Assembly: GCA_021771035.1 (NCBI GenBank)
Contig: JAETPU010000023.1
Coordinates: 1 to 38,991, forward strand
Length of the DNA: 38,991 nt
Reading direction: 5' to 3'
DNA from: Marvinbryantia formatexigens
GTDB taxonomy: Bacteria > Bacillota > Clostridia > Oscillospirales > Ruminococcaceae
Below are positions 24,876 to 33,666 of this stretch, piece after piece. The notes below the pieces were generated by a model, which ran no database searches, was not told the DNA's origin, and saw only the letters and a program-made list of their open reading frames with translations. Positions within the stretch are counted from its first letter, which is position 1. The number at the start of each line of letters is the position of its first letter. Made by a program: the position numbers and the translations under genes.

Positions 24876-25104
24876 TGCAGTCCGGCTGTAGACATGGCGT
24901 GTTTCATGCGCTGCTTTGCCTGTTTTGGACGAATTGTCTGAGGCGGATGCGGCCAGGAGTTCTGGTTCTGGACTGCCCGGCTTGAGGCTGAAAACCAGCA
25001 TACCCCTGTAAAAGAGCGCATAAAGTGGAATAGGGCGTTGGCAGGTACTGCCTGGATCCGTATTAAGGCCACAGGCAGGATTTGGCCCGAGGACGAGAGG
25101 GGGA

Positions 25105-25752
25105 ATGCGATTGTTCGCCATTATGGGAAGGCAGGAGACGGTTTGGGAGAAGCGGCCCTTTCACCGCAGGATCTGCCTGACTGAGTTTTTTAAAGAAATT
25201 GCCCAGGAGCTGGGGTTTCTCTTATTCCCGGTCCTATCACAGACACAGCTGGAGACAGTGGTTCAGCTGTGTGACGGGCTCATTCTCCCGGGCAGCGGCA
25301 ACCACATCCATCCTGCCTATTATGGAGAGGCGCCGCTGGCGGGGATTGATTATACTACGGATGAATTTGAACTGGACAGGGCGGCCCTGCTGCGGTTTGC
25401 CGAAAGGGGGAAGCCAATCCTGGGGATCTGCGGGGGAATGCAGTCCATCAATGTGGCTTTTGGCGGCAGCTTGTGCCAGGATATCCCGGGGCATGATCTG
25501 GACGATGAAACCCACCCCATTCAGGTTGAGAAGGCTTCCTTTTTAGGGAAGGCCTGCAAAGGCGTGGAACAGGTGAATTCCTTTCACCGGCAGGCGGTTA
25601 GGGAAACGGCGGAGGGCTTTGAGGTGACGGCCCGCAGCGGTGACGGCGTTGTGGAGGCCATTGAGCGGGACAACATTGTCGGCGTGCAGTGGCACCCGGA
25701 GAGGGCGGGAGATCTGGATTTTTTTCGCCTGTTCCTGCGGGAGTTTTCCTGA
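25105..25752 (+). CDS. Class I glutamine amidotransferase-like peptidase (C26, gamma-glutamyl hydrolase type)
   Basis: A 215-residue soluble enzyme of the PuuD/peptidase C26 group. GLILPGSGNHIHPAYYGE is the family oxyanion region and GKPILGICGGMQSIN carries the nucleophile Cys109 (usually GICRG; here GICGG). NSFHRQAV and VQWHPE supply His197 and Glu199. Relatives hydrolyse gamma-glutamyl amide or polyamine bonds such as gamma-glutamyl-GABA. It is shorter than typical PuuD (about 250) mostly at the N-terminus. Substrate unknown; no polyamine genes nearby. The ATG has GGGGG very close upstream. Confidence 0.85.
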   Translation: MRLFAIMGRQETVWEKRPFHRRICLTEFFKEIAQELGFLLFPVLSQTQLETVVQLCDGLILPGSGNHIHPAYYGEAPLAGIDYTTDEFELDRAALLRFAERGKPILGICGGMQSINVAFGGSLCQDIPGHDLDDETHPIQVEKASFLGKACKGVEQVNSFHRQAVRETAEGFEVTARSGDGVVEAIERDNIVGVQWHPERAGDLDFFRLFLREFS

Positions 25753-25783
25753 TAAGCGGAAATGGGCGGGAAACTACCGCAGC

Positions 25784-25819
25784 AAAAAAGAGGGCAGACA
25801 CTTCTTGGTGTCTGCCCTC
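25784..25819 (-). terminator. Intrinsic terminator of the fabD-aroE-aroK strand
   Basis: Twelve-pair stem GAGGGCAGACAC/GTGTCTGCCCTC around six bases, followed on the minus strand by a T run. It also sits just after the plus-strand amidotransferase stop, but lacks a T run in that direction. GTGTCTGCCCTCC recurs at 26084-26096. Confidence 0.75.
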
Positions 25820-26116
25820 CGGCGGTTATATGGGGGGATACCCCGTTCCGGGACATTCAAGAGAGCCCCCCTGACGCCAACGGACGGCTGAGGGGGGCTA
25901 GCGCGCCCCGTGTGATGCAGGATGCCCATTTTGAGGGAATCCCTTGGGGGCCCTGCAGCGCAGTGAAATTAAAGCGCAGCAGATGTGAAAAACTCGCAGT
26001 ACACAGGAAACAGATCCCGGCAGCGGAGCGGGTGTGGCCCGGCGGGTGAGCGGGTGTCTGAGAGCTTCTGCCGCACAAAGGGTGTCTGCCCTCCAGGTTA
26101 TTTTGGCCGGATGTGC
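25820..26116. other. Intergenic stretch 3' of aroK
   Basis: No gene seen. It contains a strong hairpin, AGCCCCCCT (25864-25872) with AGGGGGGCT (25891-25899), without a T run on either side, and the second copy of GTGTCTGCCCTCC near the aroK stop. Confidence 0.5.
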
Positions 26117-26650
26117 TTACTCCTGCGGTTCTGCATGGTTTTCAGCCTGTGCCGCCAGCCGCAACAGGATTTCCCGAGCCAGCTGCTGGGAGGAACCCAA
26201 ATTGGGCAGCACCCACTGGGAGGCCGACCGGTAGGCGCTGTCCCGGGTTTGGTAGAGTGCCGAGAGCGCCTCCCGGGTGTTGGAGCGCACCAAAGGGCGG
26301 CTGGAATTGCGGATTCTCTCCCAGCAGGTGTCGAACCCCACATCCAAATAGACAATAATCGCGTTTTTCTGCAGGGGCGGGACATTGCGCGGGAAGGTGA
26401 GGGTCCCTCCGCCGGTGGAGATCACCCGCCGCTGGGGAGAATCTCCCAGGGAGCACACCGCCTGGTATTCCAAATCCCGGAAGCCTGCTTCCCCAAACCG
26501 CTCAAAAATCTGGGGGATACTCATGCCGGCGCGTTCCTGGATGTAGTCGTCCAAATCCAGATAGGCGCAGCCCAGCTCCCTGGCCAGCAGGCGGCCCACT
26601 GTGCTTTTTCCGCTGCCCATGAATCCGCACAGCACAAGATTCGCGCTCAT
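26117..26650 (-). CDS. aroK: Shikimate kinase
   Basis: A 177-residue kinase for the fifth step of the shikimate pathway (shikimate to shikimate-3-phosphate). The P-loop is G-F-M-G-S-G-K-S at residues 9-16; YLDLDDYI holds the shikimate-contacting Asp, FR-x-x-E (GFRDLEYQ) follows, and VISTGGGTL is the Gly-rich shikimate motif. SSRPLV is the lid/adenine-contact region. It overlaps the end of aroE by four bases (ATGA), so translation is coupled. The partner steps (aroB, aroA, aroC) are not in the window. Confidence 0.95.
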   Translation of the reverse strand: MSANLVLCGFMGSGKSTVGRLLARELGCAYLDLDDYIQERAGMSIPQIFERFGEAGFRDLEYQAVCSLGDSPQRRVISTGGGTLTFPRNVPPLQKNAIIVYLDVGFDTCWERIRNSSRPLVRSNTREALSALYQTRDSAYRSASQWVLPNLGSSQQLAREILLRLAAQAENHAEPQE

Positions 26651-27534
26651 ACACGGCCTCCTGCGGGGGCATCCGGGAGAGGAAAATCGGCCCCAACCTT
26701 CTGCACCATCTCCTGGATGAGCTGCTCAATCTGTTGGGAGGCATAGTGGGCGTTGTCCCAAATTTCATGGGCGGATACCGCCTGCCATACCAGCATCGCC
26801 ATACCGCCCACAACGGGAATCCCCATCTGCCGCGCGGTTTTCATCAGCAGGGTTTCCGTAGGATTGTAGATGCAGTCGAACAGAAGCTTTGTCCCCGAAA
26901 GCGCCTCGCGGGGGATCGGCATGGCGTGCGTATGGGGATACATCCCCGCGGGGGTGGCGTTGATCATCACGTCGAATTCGCCGCGGACCTCCTGACAGGT
27001 GGTAATGCTCACACAGGCCCCGTCAACCTGGCTGAGAATTTCCTCCCTGAGCGCGTAGGTCTGCTCCAGGTTCTGGGGATGCACTGCAATGGTGAGCTTC
27101 GCGCCCTGCCGCACGCTCTCGATGGCAAACATCCGTCCCACGCCGCCGGCCCCAATCAGGCACACCTGCCCGTTTAGGGAAGCGCCTACAGCCTGCATGG
27201 TGCGCAGAAAACCGTCCACATCCGTGTTGTGCCCAAAAAAGCGCCCGTCCCGTTTTTCCACCACGTTGACCGACTGGTAGCGGCCCGCCGCGTCGTCCAG
27301 CCCGTCCAGATACCGCATGATGGGAATCTTATGGGGAATTGTAACGTTGAAGCCGTCCAGTGCCATCAGGGATGGCATCTCGCGTTCCAGATCCTGGGGG
27401 GCAATATCCCGGATAAGGTACTGTGACTGGGGATGGCCGCTCAATTCGAACAGCCGGCGGTGGATAGGAGGGCTCATGGTATGACCCAGGGGATGGCCTA
27501 AAATGGCAAAGGTGCGGGGAGTATCGTTCATCAT
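26647..27534 (-). CDS. aroE: Shikimate dehydrogenase
   Basis: A 295-residue NADP-dependent enzyme that reduces 3-dehydroshikimate to shikimate. HTMSPPIHRRL is the substrate-binding start, FNVTIPHKI carries the catalytic Lys, GHNTDVDGF the catalytic Asp and GAGGVGRMFA the dinucleotide fold; FDVMINATPAGMYP and FDCIYNPTETLL complete the family pattern. GAGG lies six bases before the ATG. It is followed directly by aroK and lies 280 bases downstream of fabD on the same strand, possibly in one transcript. The 280-base gap holds only a GCTTGCGCCC/GGGCGCAAGC hairpin (27608-27644). Confidence 0.95.
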   Translation of the reverse strand: MMNDTPRTFAILGHPLGHTMSPPIHRRLFELSGHPQSQYLIRDIAPQDLEREMPSLMALDGFNVTIPHKIPIMRYLDGLDDAAGRYQSVNVVEKRDGRFFGHNTDVDGFLRTMQAVGASLNGQVCLIGAGGVGRMFAIESVRQGAKLTIAVHPQNLEQTYALREEILSQVDGACVSITTCQEVRGEFDVMINATPAGMYPHTHAMPIPREALSGTKLLFDCIYNPTETLLMKTARQMGIPVVGGMAMLVWQAVSAHEIWDNAHYASQQIEQLIQEMVQKVGADFPLPDAPAGGRV

Positions 27535-27814
27535 GTTCGCCTCGTTTTCTATATTGCATCTATTGGGAAAGGGCAGCCGGCTTGGCTGTCAGTGATAAGA
27601 ACCGTGCGCTTGCGCCCCGCATCGGCTTGACGAAGGGCGCAAGCAGGCTTCCTGTGAAGGGCCGAGCGCGGGAGGTTGGGGACAGGAATTGGAATTGCTG
27701 CTCGTTGCGCGTCCCTGTTCGCCAAACCCCAAACGGCGGATTTTGTATGTGCGGCTTCCGGGGGAAAATACGGCTTTCGTAACGGGGACACACCGCAGGC
27801 TTGGACCGGCTGCT

Positions 27815-28738
27815 TTAAGCCTGTACAAGCTCCCGGAGCTTCTCCAGGGTTTTCAGATTTTCCACATTGACGGCCTTTACCTGCCGGGAGGTCTTTTTTA
27901 CCAGCCCGGTGAGAACCTTGCCGGGCCCGAATTCCACAAAGGTATCCACGCCGTCCTCCAGCATCCCCTGGATCTCCTGGACGAACTTAACCGGTGAAAC
28001 CAGATGCGCGCACAGATAGTCCTGGATGTTGGCGAACTCCCGCAGGGGGCCGCCGTACAGGTTGGAATAAAATGGGATGGAGGGCTGCACGGTGGAGATA
28101 TCGCCGATGTGGGAACGGAACTCGTCCGCGGCGGGTTTCATCAAAGCGGAGTGGAACGCGGCGTTGACTGCCAGCCTGACGGCTTTCGCACCCTTTTCGG
28201 CCAGGGCGTTTGCGGCGGCGGTGACAGCCTGGGTTTCCCCGGCGATAACGGTCTGAGCGGGAGAATTATAGTTGACCGGAAGCACATAGCCCTGCGTTTC
28301 ACCGCACACCTGGGAAATTGTCTCCACATCGCTGCCCAGAATGGCAAACATGGCGCCGTCGCTGTTCTGCGCCGCCTTTTGCATCGCGGCGGCACGGTGC
28401 CCAATCAGGGTAAAGCCGGTCTGCAGGGAAAAGCTCCCCGCACAGGTGAGCGCCGCATATTCCCCCAGGGAATGCCCGGCCACACAGGCCGGAGCGGGCA
28501 GAAATTCCTCGGCAGCTTTCAGGGCGCACATGGACATGGTGTAAATCAGCGGCTGGGAAACCTTGGTTTGGGCCAGCTCCTCTGCAGTACCCTCAAAGGC
28601 CAGCTTGGCCACGTCAAAGCCCAGGGCCTCGCTGGCGCTGGAAAACACCTGGCGGCACTGGGGAAAAGCGTCATAAAATTCTTTTCCCATCCCCGGATAT
28701 TGAGACCCCTGTCCACTGAATAAGAAAGCGATTTTCAT
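27815..28738 (-). CDS. fabD: Malonyl-CoA:ACP transacylase
   Basis: A 307-residue enzyme that moves malonyl from CoA to ACP for fatty acid elongation. GQGSQYPGMG (residues 9-18) opens the fold, G-H-S-L-G-E-Y places the nucleophile Ser90, and His196 in NAAFHSALM is the partner. FVEFGPGKVLTGL is the usual C-terminal motif. It is transcribed away from the fabH-acpP cluster across a 630-base gap, whereas in most Firmicutes fab operons fabD lies between fabH/fabK and fabG on the same strand. It may share a promoter region and regulator with fabH. Confidence 0.96.
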   Translation of the reverse strand: MKIAFLFSGQGSQYPGMGKEFYDAFPQCRQVFSSASEALGFDVAKLAFEGTAEELAQTKVSQPLIYTMSMCALKAAEEFLPAPACVAGHSLGEYAALTCAGSFSLQTGFTLIGHRAAAMQKAAQNSDGAMFAILGSDVETISQVCGETQGYVLPVNYNSPAQTVIAGETQAVTAAANALAEKGAKAVRLAVNAAFHSALMKPAADEFRSHIGDISTVQPSIPFYSNLYGGPLREFANIQDYLCAHLVSPVKFVQEIQGMLEDGVDTFVEFGPGKVLTGLVKKTSRQVKAVNVENLKTLEKLRELVQA

Positions 28739-28776
28739 TCATTACACTCCTTCTGCCGGCGGTATGCCGGCCGGTG

Positions 28777-28806
28777 ATTAAATTAAATATGTAGAAACTT
28801 TTTCAA
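28777..28806 (-). promoter_or_regulatory. Putative fabD promoter
   Basis: Minus strand TTGAAA (at 28801-28806), 18 bases, TTTAAT (at 28777-28782), about 40 bases before the fabD start. A further minus-strand candidate, TTGCGG with TATAAT 18 bases later (29132-29161), lies upstream. Confidence 0.4.
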
Positions 28807-28855
28807 ATTGGGCGTGCATTCGGGCACGGCAAGGCGCCCGGAAGCTAAAAAAAGA

Positions 28856-28884
28856 TTGACAAAAAAAGGACTACCCCATATTAT
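28856..28884 (+). promoter_or_regulatory. Putative promoter of the fabH operon
   Basis: TTGACA (28856-28861), 17 bases, TATTAT (28879-28884). It is the best plus-strand promoter in the gap and implies a fabH leader of about 480 nt. No FapR-type TTAGTACC palindrome was found. Confidence 0.55.
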
Positions 28885-29260
28885 TAAACTAGGTGTCGTA
28901 GGATTACTACCGGAAAATTTGGAAGAAATAGGTTTTTTCTTGAGCTCCGGACAATGGTGACGGGGCGTCAACTTGTTTTAGGGCACCTCCAGCCGAAAGG
29001 CCCGGCGGGCCCAGCCGGATGCCGGCTCCCACTGACGTGCGGCTGATGCCCGGCAGTTCCAAAGCGCACAGCATCCTATCTGCCTGCAGCTTTATGGTAA
29101 CATGGGGCTGGAGCAGAAGAACATTTTTATAATTATATCATAATCCGCCGCAGCCCCGCAACTCTGGGCGCTGGGCCAGGGGTCCGGCTTTTCTGGGCCT
29201 GGTGCCGGTTTTGGACGGCTTTCTGCCTTGGGCGCCGGCGGGGCTTCATTTTGTTTTTCA

Positions 29261-29320
29261 GTTTGAAACAAAGGTTTCAAACCTGAGTTTTGTGCCTCTC
29301 GAATCCGAAGAATTCGAATT
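29261..29320. promoter_or_regulatory. Candidate operators upstream of fabH
   Basis: A perfect inverted repeat, GTTTGAAAC (29261-29269) and GTTTCAAAC (29274-29282), is followed by TCGAAT (29299-29304)/ATTCGA (29312-29317) and the perfect palindrome AATTCGAATT (29311-29320). The TTTGA/TCAAA half-sites recall the MarR-type FabT sites of Firmicutes fab operons, but the spacing is wider. No regulator gene lies beside it. Confidence 0.5.
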
Positions 29321-29367
29321 TCATCCCTGTGAAATCGGCACAATTTCGGAAAGGAATGGTCATAGCT

Positions 29368-30372
29368 ATGGCAAACATGGGCATTGAAATTTTAGGAACC
29401 GGGCACCACGCACCCGCACGGGTGGCGGATAATGAGGATTTCGCCAAAATCGTGGATACCTCTGACGAGTGGATTACCTCCCGTACCGGCATGAAACGCA
29501 GGCATATTTCCAGCGGCGAGCCCACTTGGTATATCGCCTCCCAGGCGGCGCACAACGCACTGGAAAACGGCGGGGTGGATCCGCTGGATCTGGATCTCAT
29601 TATCTGTACAACGGTAACTCCGGATTTTCAAACCCCCTCTACCGCCAGCATGGTGCAGCGTGAGCTGGGAGCTAAAAATGCCATTTGTTTTGATATGAAC
29701 GCCGCCTGCAGCGGATTTATCTTTGCGCTGGATACCGCTCGCCGGTACCTGGCAAGCGGGGATGAGGTGAAAACCGCCCTGGTGGTGTCCGCGGATATCC
29801 TCTCCAAGATGGTGGATTATACAGACAGATCCAGCTGCGTGCTCTTTGGCGACGCTGCCGGGGCCTGTGTGATGCGCGCTGCGCCGGGCAGGCTGTATGC
29901 CTCCTCCCTGTCCTCCGACGGTGAGGGCGCGGGGCTGCTGTGCGCGCGCTATCCATTCCCCTCCAACCCCCTGCAGGATCCCGCTTTGATGCCCCAGTGG
30001 GAGGATTTGGATTCTCCCCAGGATCCGTATCTGCATATGGCGGGCCGGGAGGTCTATAAGTTTGCGGTAAAGGCGCTGCCTCATGAGGTAATGCGCGCCT
30101 GCCAGAAGGCCGGGATTACAGTGGAGGAGCTCAAGTGGATTGTTCCCCACCAGGCCAATATCCGTATTGTGGAGACAGCCGCCAAGAACCTGGGGGTTTC
30201 CATGGATAAGATGGTGATGAACCTGAGCGAATACGGCAATACCTCCAGCGCCAGTATCCCCGTTGCCCTGGATGAAGCCCATCGGGACGCCAGGATCTGC
30301 CGGGGCGACAAGGTGGCCATGGTTGGCTTCGGCGGCGGGCTCACCAGCGGCGCCGTCGTACTGGAATGGTAG
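29368..30372 (+). CDS. fabH: Beta-ketoacyl-ACP synthase III
   Basis: A protein of about 334 residues that starts fatty acid synthesis by condensing an acyl-CoA with malonyl-ACP. The thiolase fold has the catalytic triad Cys114 (NAACSGF), His in WIVPHQANIRI and Asn in EYGNTSSASIP. FDMNAACSGFIFAL and GFGGGLTSGAVVL are family signatures. It is first in the plus-strand fab/acc cluster; fabG follows after a 139-base gap where fabK and fabD are often found in relatives. ATG 29368 is chosen by family N-termini (MGIEILGTG follows); ATG 29356 is possible. AAGGA lies 12 bases upstream. Confidence 0.95.
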   Translation: MANMGIEILGTGHHAPARVADNEDFAKIVDTSDEWITSRTGMKRRHISSGEPTWYIASQAAHNALENGGVDPLDLDLIICTTVTPDFQTPSTASMVQRELGAKNAICFDMNAACSGFIFALDTARRYLASGDEVKTALVVSADILSKMVDYTDRSSCVLFGDAAGACVMRAAPGRLYASSLSSDGEGAGLLCARYPFPSNPLQDPALMPQWEDLDSPQDPYLHMAGREVYKFAVKALPHEVMRACQKAGITVEELKWIVPHQANIRIVETAAKNLGVSMDKMVMNLSEYGNTSSASIPVALDEAHRDARICRGDKVAMVGFGGGLTSGAVVLEW

Positions 30373-30511
30373 AGAGAGGAAAGCCTGAAAAAGATAGTTT
30401 ACACACTGTGATAGAACCAGACAAAGGACTTTGCCCGGCCGGCTTGTTTTGAGCGGCTGTCATCGGCCGCCTGCCGGGGCAACGCCCGATTCAGAAAGGA
30501 CAGGATGAATC

Positions 30512-31255
30512 ATGGGAAAAACTGCGATTATCACCGGGGCAAGCTCCGGAATCGGCGCCTGTATTGCAAAACGCCTGGCAAAGGATGGCTATGATGTAGC
30601 CATCAACTGCCTGAACGAGCAGACCCGGGAAAACGGCGGGGAGCAGACGGCTCAGGAATGCCGGGAATTCGGGGTAAAAGCTGAGTGCTTCCTGGGGGAT
30701 GTCTCAAAGTTTGAGGACTGTGAGGCCATGTGCAAGGCGGTCAAGGAGGAGTTCGGCAGCGTGGATGTGCTGGTGAACAATGCGGGCATCACCAAGGACG
30801 GCCTGATTGCCAGAATGAGCCCCGAGCAGTTTGACGCGGTGATCAGCGTCAATCTCAAGAGTGTTTTCAATATGACCCGGGTCGTGACACCCATTATGAT
30901 GAAACAGCGCAGCGGGCGTATGGTGAATATCAGCTCTGTGGCAGGGCTGTACGGAAACGCCGGCCAGGTGAACTATTCGGCCTCCAAGGCTGGGGTTGTG
31001 GGCATCACCATGACCGCTGCCAAGGAACTGGGCAGCAGGGGGATCACCGTCAATGCGGTTGCTCCCGGCTTTGTGCAGACTCCTATGACGGATGTGCTGC
31101 CCGACAAGGTCAAGGAGGGGATTCTGGGTGCCACCGCTCTGCGGCGGTTTGCCAAGCCCGAGGAGATTGCGGGCGCCGTGGCTTTTTTGGTCTCCGATGA
31201 CGCTGCGTTTATCACCGGGCAGGTTCTGGTGGTGGACGGCGGGCTTTCCATGTAG
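30512..31255 (+). CDS. fabG: 3-oxoacyl-ACP reductase
   Basis: A 247-residue short-chain dehydrogenase that reduces 3-oxoacyl-ACP with NADPH. TGASSGIG is the cofactor motif, VLVNNAGIT follows, NISSVAG carries the catalytic Ser, and Y-S-A-S-K the Tyr and Lys. It ends FITGQVLVVDGGLSM, typical of FabG. AAAGGA precedes the ATG. It lies between fabH and fabF on one strand. Confidence 0.96.
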   Translation: MGKTAIITGASSGIGACIAKRLAKDGYDVAINCLNEQTRENGGEQTAQECREFGVKAECFLGDVSKFEDCEAMCKAVKEEFGSVDVLVNNAGITKDGLIARMSPEQFDAVISVNLKSVFNMTRVVTPIMMKQRSGRMVNISSVAGLYGNAGQVNYSASKAGVVGITMTAAKELGSRGITVNAVAPGFVQTPMTDVLPDKVKEGILGATALRRFAKPEEIAGAVAFLVSDDAAFITGQVLVVDGGLSM

Positions 31256-31379
31256 GGAGCGCCCGGACAGGATAGGAAATCCCGGTTTTTAACGCCGGAA
31301 CGGAAACTCCGGGGCGTCCCTGTTTTCAGATTAGGGACAGCGCAAGCCCCCGGCTGTGGGAAAGGAATGGTTAAAAACG

Positions 31380-32618
31380 ATGAGAAGAGTTGTCATCACC
31401 GGAATGGGTGCCATCACCCCGGTTGGAAATACAGTGGGGGAGATGTGGGAGAGCCTGAAGGCGGGCCGTCACGGCTTTGGGCTGATTGAATCCTTCGATA
31501 CCTCCAGAATCGATGTGAAGGTGGCCGCGGAGCTGAAGGGCTTTGATCCTACCGCCTATGGCATTACCAAGAAGGAAGCGCGCCGGATGGACCGGTATAC
31601 CCAGCTGTCCCTGGCGGCGTCCATTGCCGCTGTGGAGGATGCGGGCACCCGGTTTGAGGATCTGGATCCCTTCCGGGTCGGCGTCATCATCGGCAGCGGA
31701 ATCGGCGGGCTGCACACCATTGTGGACGAGCACGCCAAATATATGGAGAAGGGCCCGGACAGAGTGTCCGTGTTTTTCATCCCCATGATGATCGCCAATA
31801 TGGCGGCCGGAACCGTAGCCATGCGCTATGGCTTTAAGGGCGCTAATTTTGCCACCGTGACCGCCTGTGCCTCCTCCAACCATGCGCTGGGCGAGGCCTT
31901 CCGCCAGATTAAGCACGGCTATCTGGATGCGGCGGTTGCCGGGGGAAGCGAATCCACCATCGAGGAATTTGCCGTTGCCGGCTTTAACAATATGAAGGCG
32001 CTCTCCCACTCCGAGGATCCGGACAGGGCATCCATCCCCTTTGATAAGGAGCGGGACGGCTTTGTGATGGGCGAGGGGGCCGGTTCCGTCATCCTGGAGG
32101 AATATGAGCACGCCAAGGCCCGCGGCGCGAAGATCTATGCGGAAATTGTAGGTTACGGGGCAACCGGGGACGCCTATCACATCACCAGCCCGGATCCCGA
32201 GGGCGAGGGTGCTTCCCATGCCATGCTCTTCGCCATGCAGGAGGCCGGCGTAACGCCGGATCAGGTGGGGTATATCAATGCCCATGGCACCTCCACGCCG
32301 CTCAACGATGAATATGAGACCATTGCCATCAAGAAGGCATTGGGAGAGCACGCGGGCAAGGTGGCTGTCAGCTCTACCAAGTCCATGACCGGCCATCTCT
32401 TGGGCGCGGCGGGCGCCGTGGAGGCCATCATCTCCGCCAAGGCCCTGCAGGAGGGGATTCTGCCGCCCACCGTGGGATTCTCTGTCCCGGATCCGGTTTG
32501 CGATTTGGATTATGTCACCGAGGGGGCCCGCCGCTGCCAAGTGCAGGTTGCGCTGTCCAACTCCCTGGGCTTCGGCGGGCACAATGCCACATTGTGCCTG
32601 AAGAAATATGAGGATTAG
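31380..32618 (+). CDS. fabF: Beta-ketoacyl-ACP synthase II
   Basis: A protein of about 412 residues that condenses acyl-ACP with malonyl-ACP in elongation. MRRVVITGMGAITPVG is the family start, favouring ATG 31380 over the upstream GTG 31356. The active-site Cys lies in VTACASSNHAL; the two histidines are in NAHGTSTPLND and TGHLLGAAG. FGGHNATLCLKKYED is the usual end. It is followed by accB within 40 bases. Confidence 0.96.
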   Translation: MRRVVITGMGAITPVGNTVGEMWESLKAGRHGFGLIESFDTSRIDVKVAAELKGFDPTAYGITKKEARRMDRYTQLSLAASIAAVEDAGTRFEDLDPFRVGVIIGSGIGGLHTIVDEHAKYMEKGPDRVSVFFIPMMIANMAAGTVAMRYGFKGANFATVTACASSNHALGEAFRQIKHGYLDAAVAGGSESTIEEFAVAGFNNMKALSHSEDPDRASIPFDKERDGFVMGEGAGSVILEEYEHAKARGAKIYAEIVGYGATGDAYHITSPDPEGEGASHAMLFAMQEAGVTPDQVGYINAHGTSTPLNDEYETIAIKKALGEHAGKVAVSSTKSMTGHLLGAAGAVEAIISAKALQEGILPPTVGFSVPDPVCDLDYVTEGARRCQVQVALSNSLGFGGHNATLCLKKYED

Positions 32619-32656
32619 GTTTGGGTGAAACCAACCGGACAAGGAAGGGATTGTGG

Positions 32657-33121
32657 ATGACTATGGAGAAAAACGGATTTTCCATTGAGGAAATTGAACG
32701 CCTGGCCGATAAGGTTGCCCAGGCCCAGCTGGGATCCATCGAGGTGCAGCTGGGGGATTTTCACTTAAAGATTGAGGGAAAACGCATCAAGCAGGTGGCG
32801 GCTGCCCCGGCTGTACAGGCTGCACCCGCAGCGCCCGCCGCCGTTCAGGCCGAGCCCGTTCCCGCAGCGCAGCCCCAGGCGGAGTGCGGCACGCCGGTGA
32901 AGTCCCCGATTGTGGGCACCTTCTATTCCTCCCCTGCGCCGGATAAGGCTCCCTTTGTCACACCGGGTAAGGCCGTGAAGAAGGGCGACGTGCTCTTTAT
33001 CATCGAATCCATGAAACTGATGAACGAGGTTCTCAGCGAGCAGGACGGTGTGGTCAAGGAGATTTTGGCTAAGGACGGCCAGGCTGTGGAATACGGCGAG
33101 CCGGTTATGGTGATGGAATAA
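32657..33121 (+). CDS. accB: Biotin carboxyl carrier protein of acetyl-CoA carboxylase
   Basis: A 154-residue protein with three parts: an N-terminal helical domain (FSIEEIERLADKVAQAQ), an Ala/Pro-rich linker (AAPAVQAAPAAPAAVQAEPV) and the C-terminal biotinyl domain. The biotin attachment lysine is in E-S-M-K-L-M, and the 'thumb' TFYSSPAPDKAPFV is present. GGAAGGG six bases upstream supports ATG 32657; an upstream ATG at 32621 is unlikely. This is the main biotin user in the window, linking it in function to bioY. Confidence 0.95.
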   Translation: MTMEKNGFSIEEIERLADKVAQAQLGSIEVQLGDFHLKIEGKRIKQVAAAPAVQAAPAAPAAVQAEPVPAAQPQAECGTPVKSPIVGTFYSSPAPDKAPFVTPGKAVKKGDVLFIIESMKLMNEVLSEQDGVVKEILAKDGQAVEYGEPVMVME

Positions 33122-33201
33122 GCTGTGGGCCGCCATCCTCCGGGCCCGGCTGGCCCGGACGGCAGCGCACGCATGAGTTCCGGAAAGGAAGGAATACGGC
33201 A

Positions 33202-33642
33202 ATGGCTCTGATGGATAAAGAACAGATTAAGGCGATTATCCCGCACCGCGACCCGTTTCTGCTCATCGACGAGGTGGTGGAGATGGAGCCCGGCAAGCGG
33301 ATTGTGGCAAAAAAATATCTCAGCCCGGATGAATATTGGTTCAAGGGGCATTTCCCCCAGGAACCGGTGCAGCCAGGTGTGCTCACCATAGAGATGCTGG
33401 CCCAGGCGGGCGCCGTGCTGGTGCTCTCCCAGGAGGAAAACAGGGGGCGAATCGCCTACTTTGCAGGCATCGACAAGGCGAAATTCAAGCGTAAAATTTT
33501 ACCCGGGGAGACGATTACCCTGGAACTTGAGATGATTAAGCAGCGCGGTCCCATCGGCGTGGGCAAGGCCATTGCCACCGTAGACGGGAAAAAGGCTGTG
33601 AGCGCTGAGCTCACCTTTGCCATCGGCGACAAGGCGGAGTAA
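33202..33642 (+). CDS. fabZ: 3-hydroxyacyl-ACP dehydratase
   Basis: A 146-residue hot-dog-fold enzyme that removes water from 3-hydroxyacyl-ACP. IIPHRDPFLLIDEV is the family start; catalytic His50 (WFKGHFPQEPVQPGV) and Glu64 (LTIEMLAQAG) are present. AAGGAAGG lies upstream. Its position between accB and accC is the usual clostridial order. Confidence 0.96.
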   Translation: MALMDKEQIKAIIPHRDPFLLIDEVVEMEPGKRIVAKKYLSPDEYWFKGHFPQEPVQPGVLTIEMLAQAGAVLVLSQEENRGRIAYFAGIDKAKFKRKILPGETITLELEMIKQRGPIGVGKAIATVDGKKAVSAELTFAIGDKAE

Positions 33643-33666
33643 GGCTTTTACGGCTAGGAGGACACT

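Noticed and set aside
28856-28905. FapR operator at the fab promoter
   Set aside because: The stretch after the -10 (ACTAGGTGTCGTAGG) lacks the symmetric TTAGTACC pattern.
31371-32642. 423-codon minus-strand frame opposite fabF
   Set aside because: Antisense shadow without recognisable domain; fabF on the plus strand has all catalytic residues.
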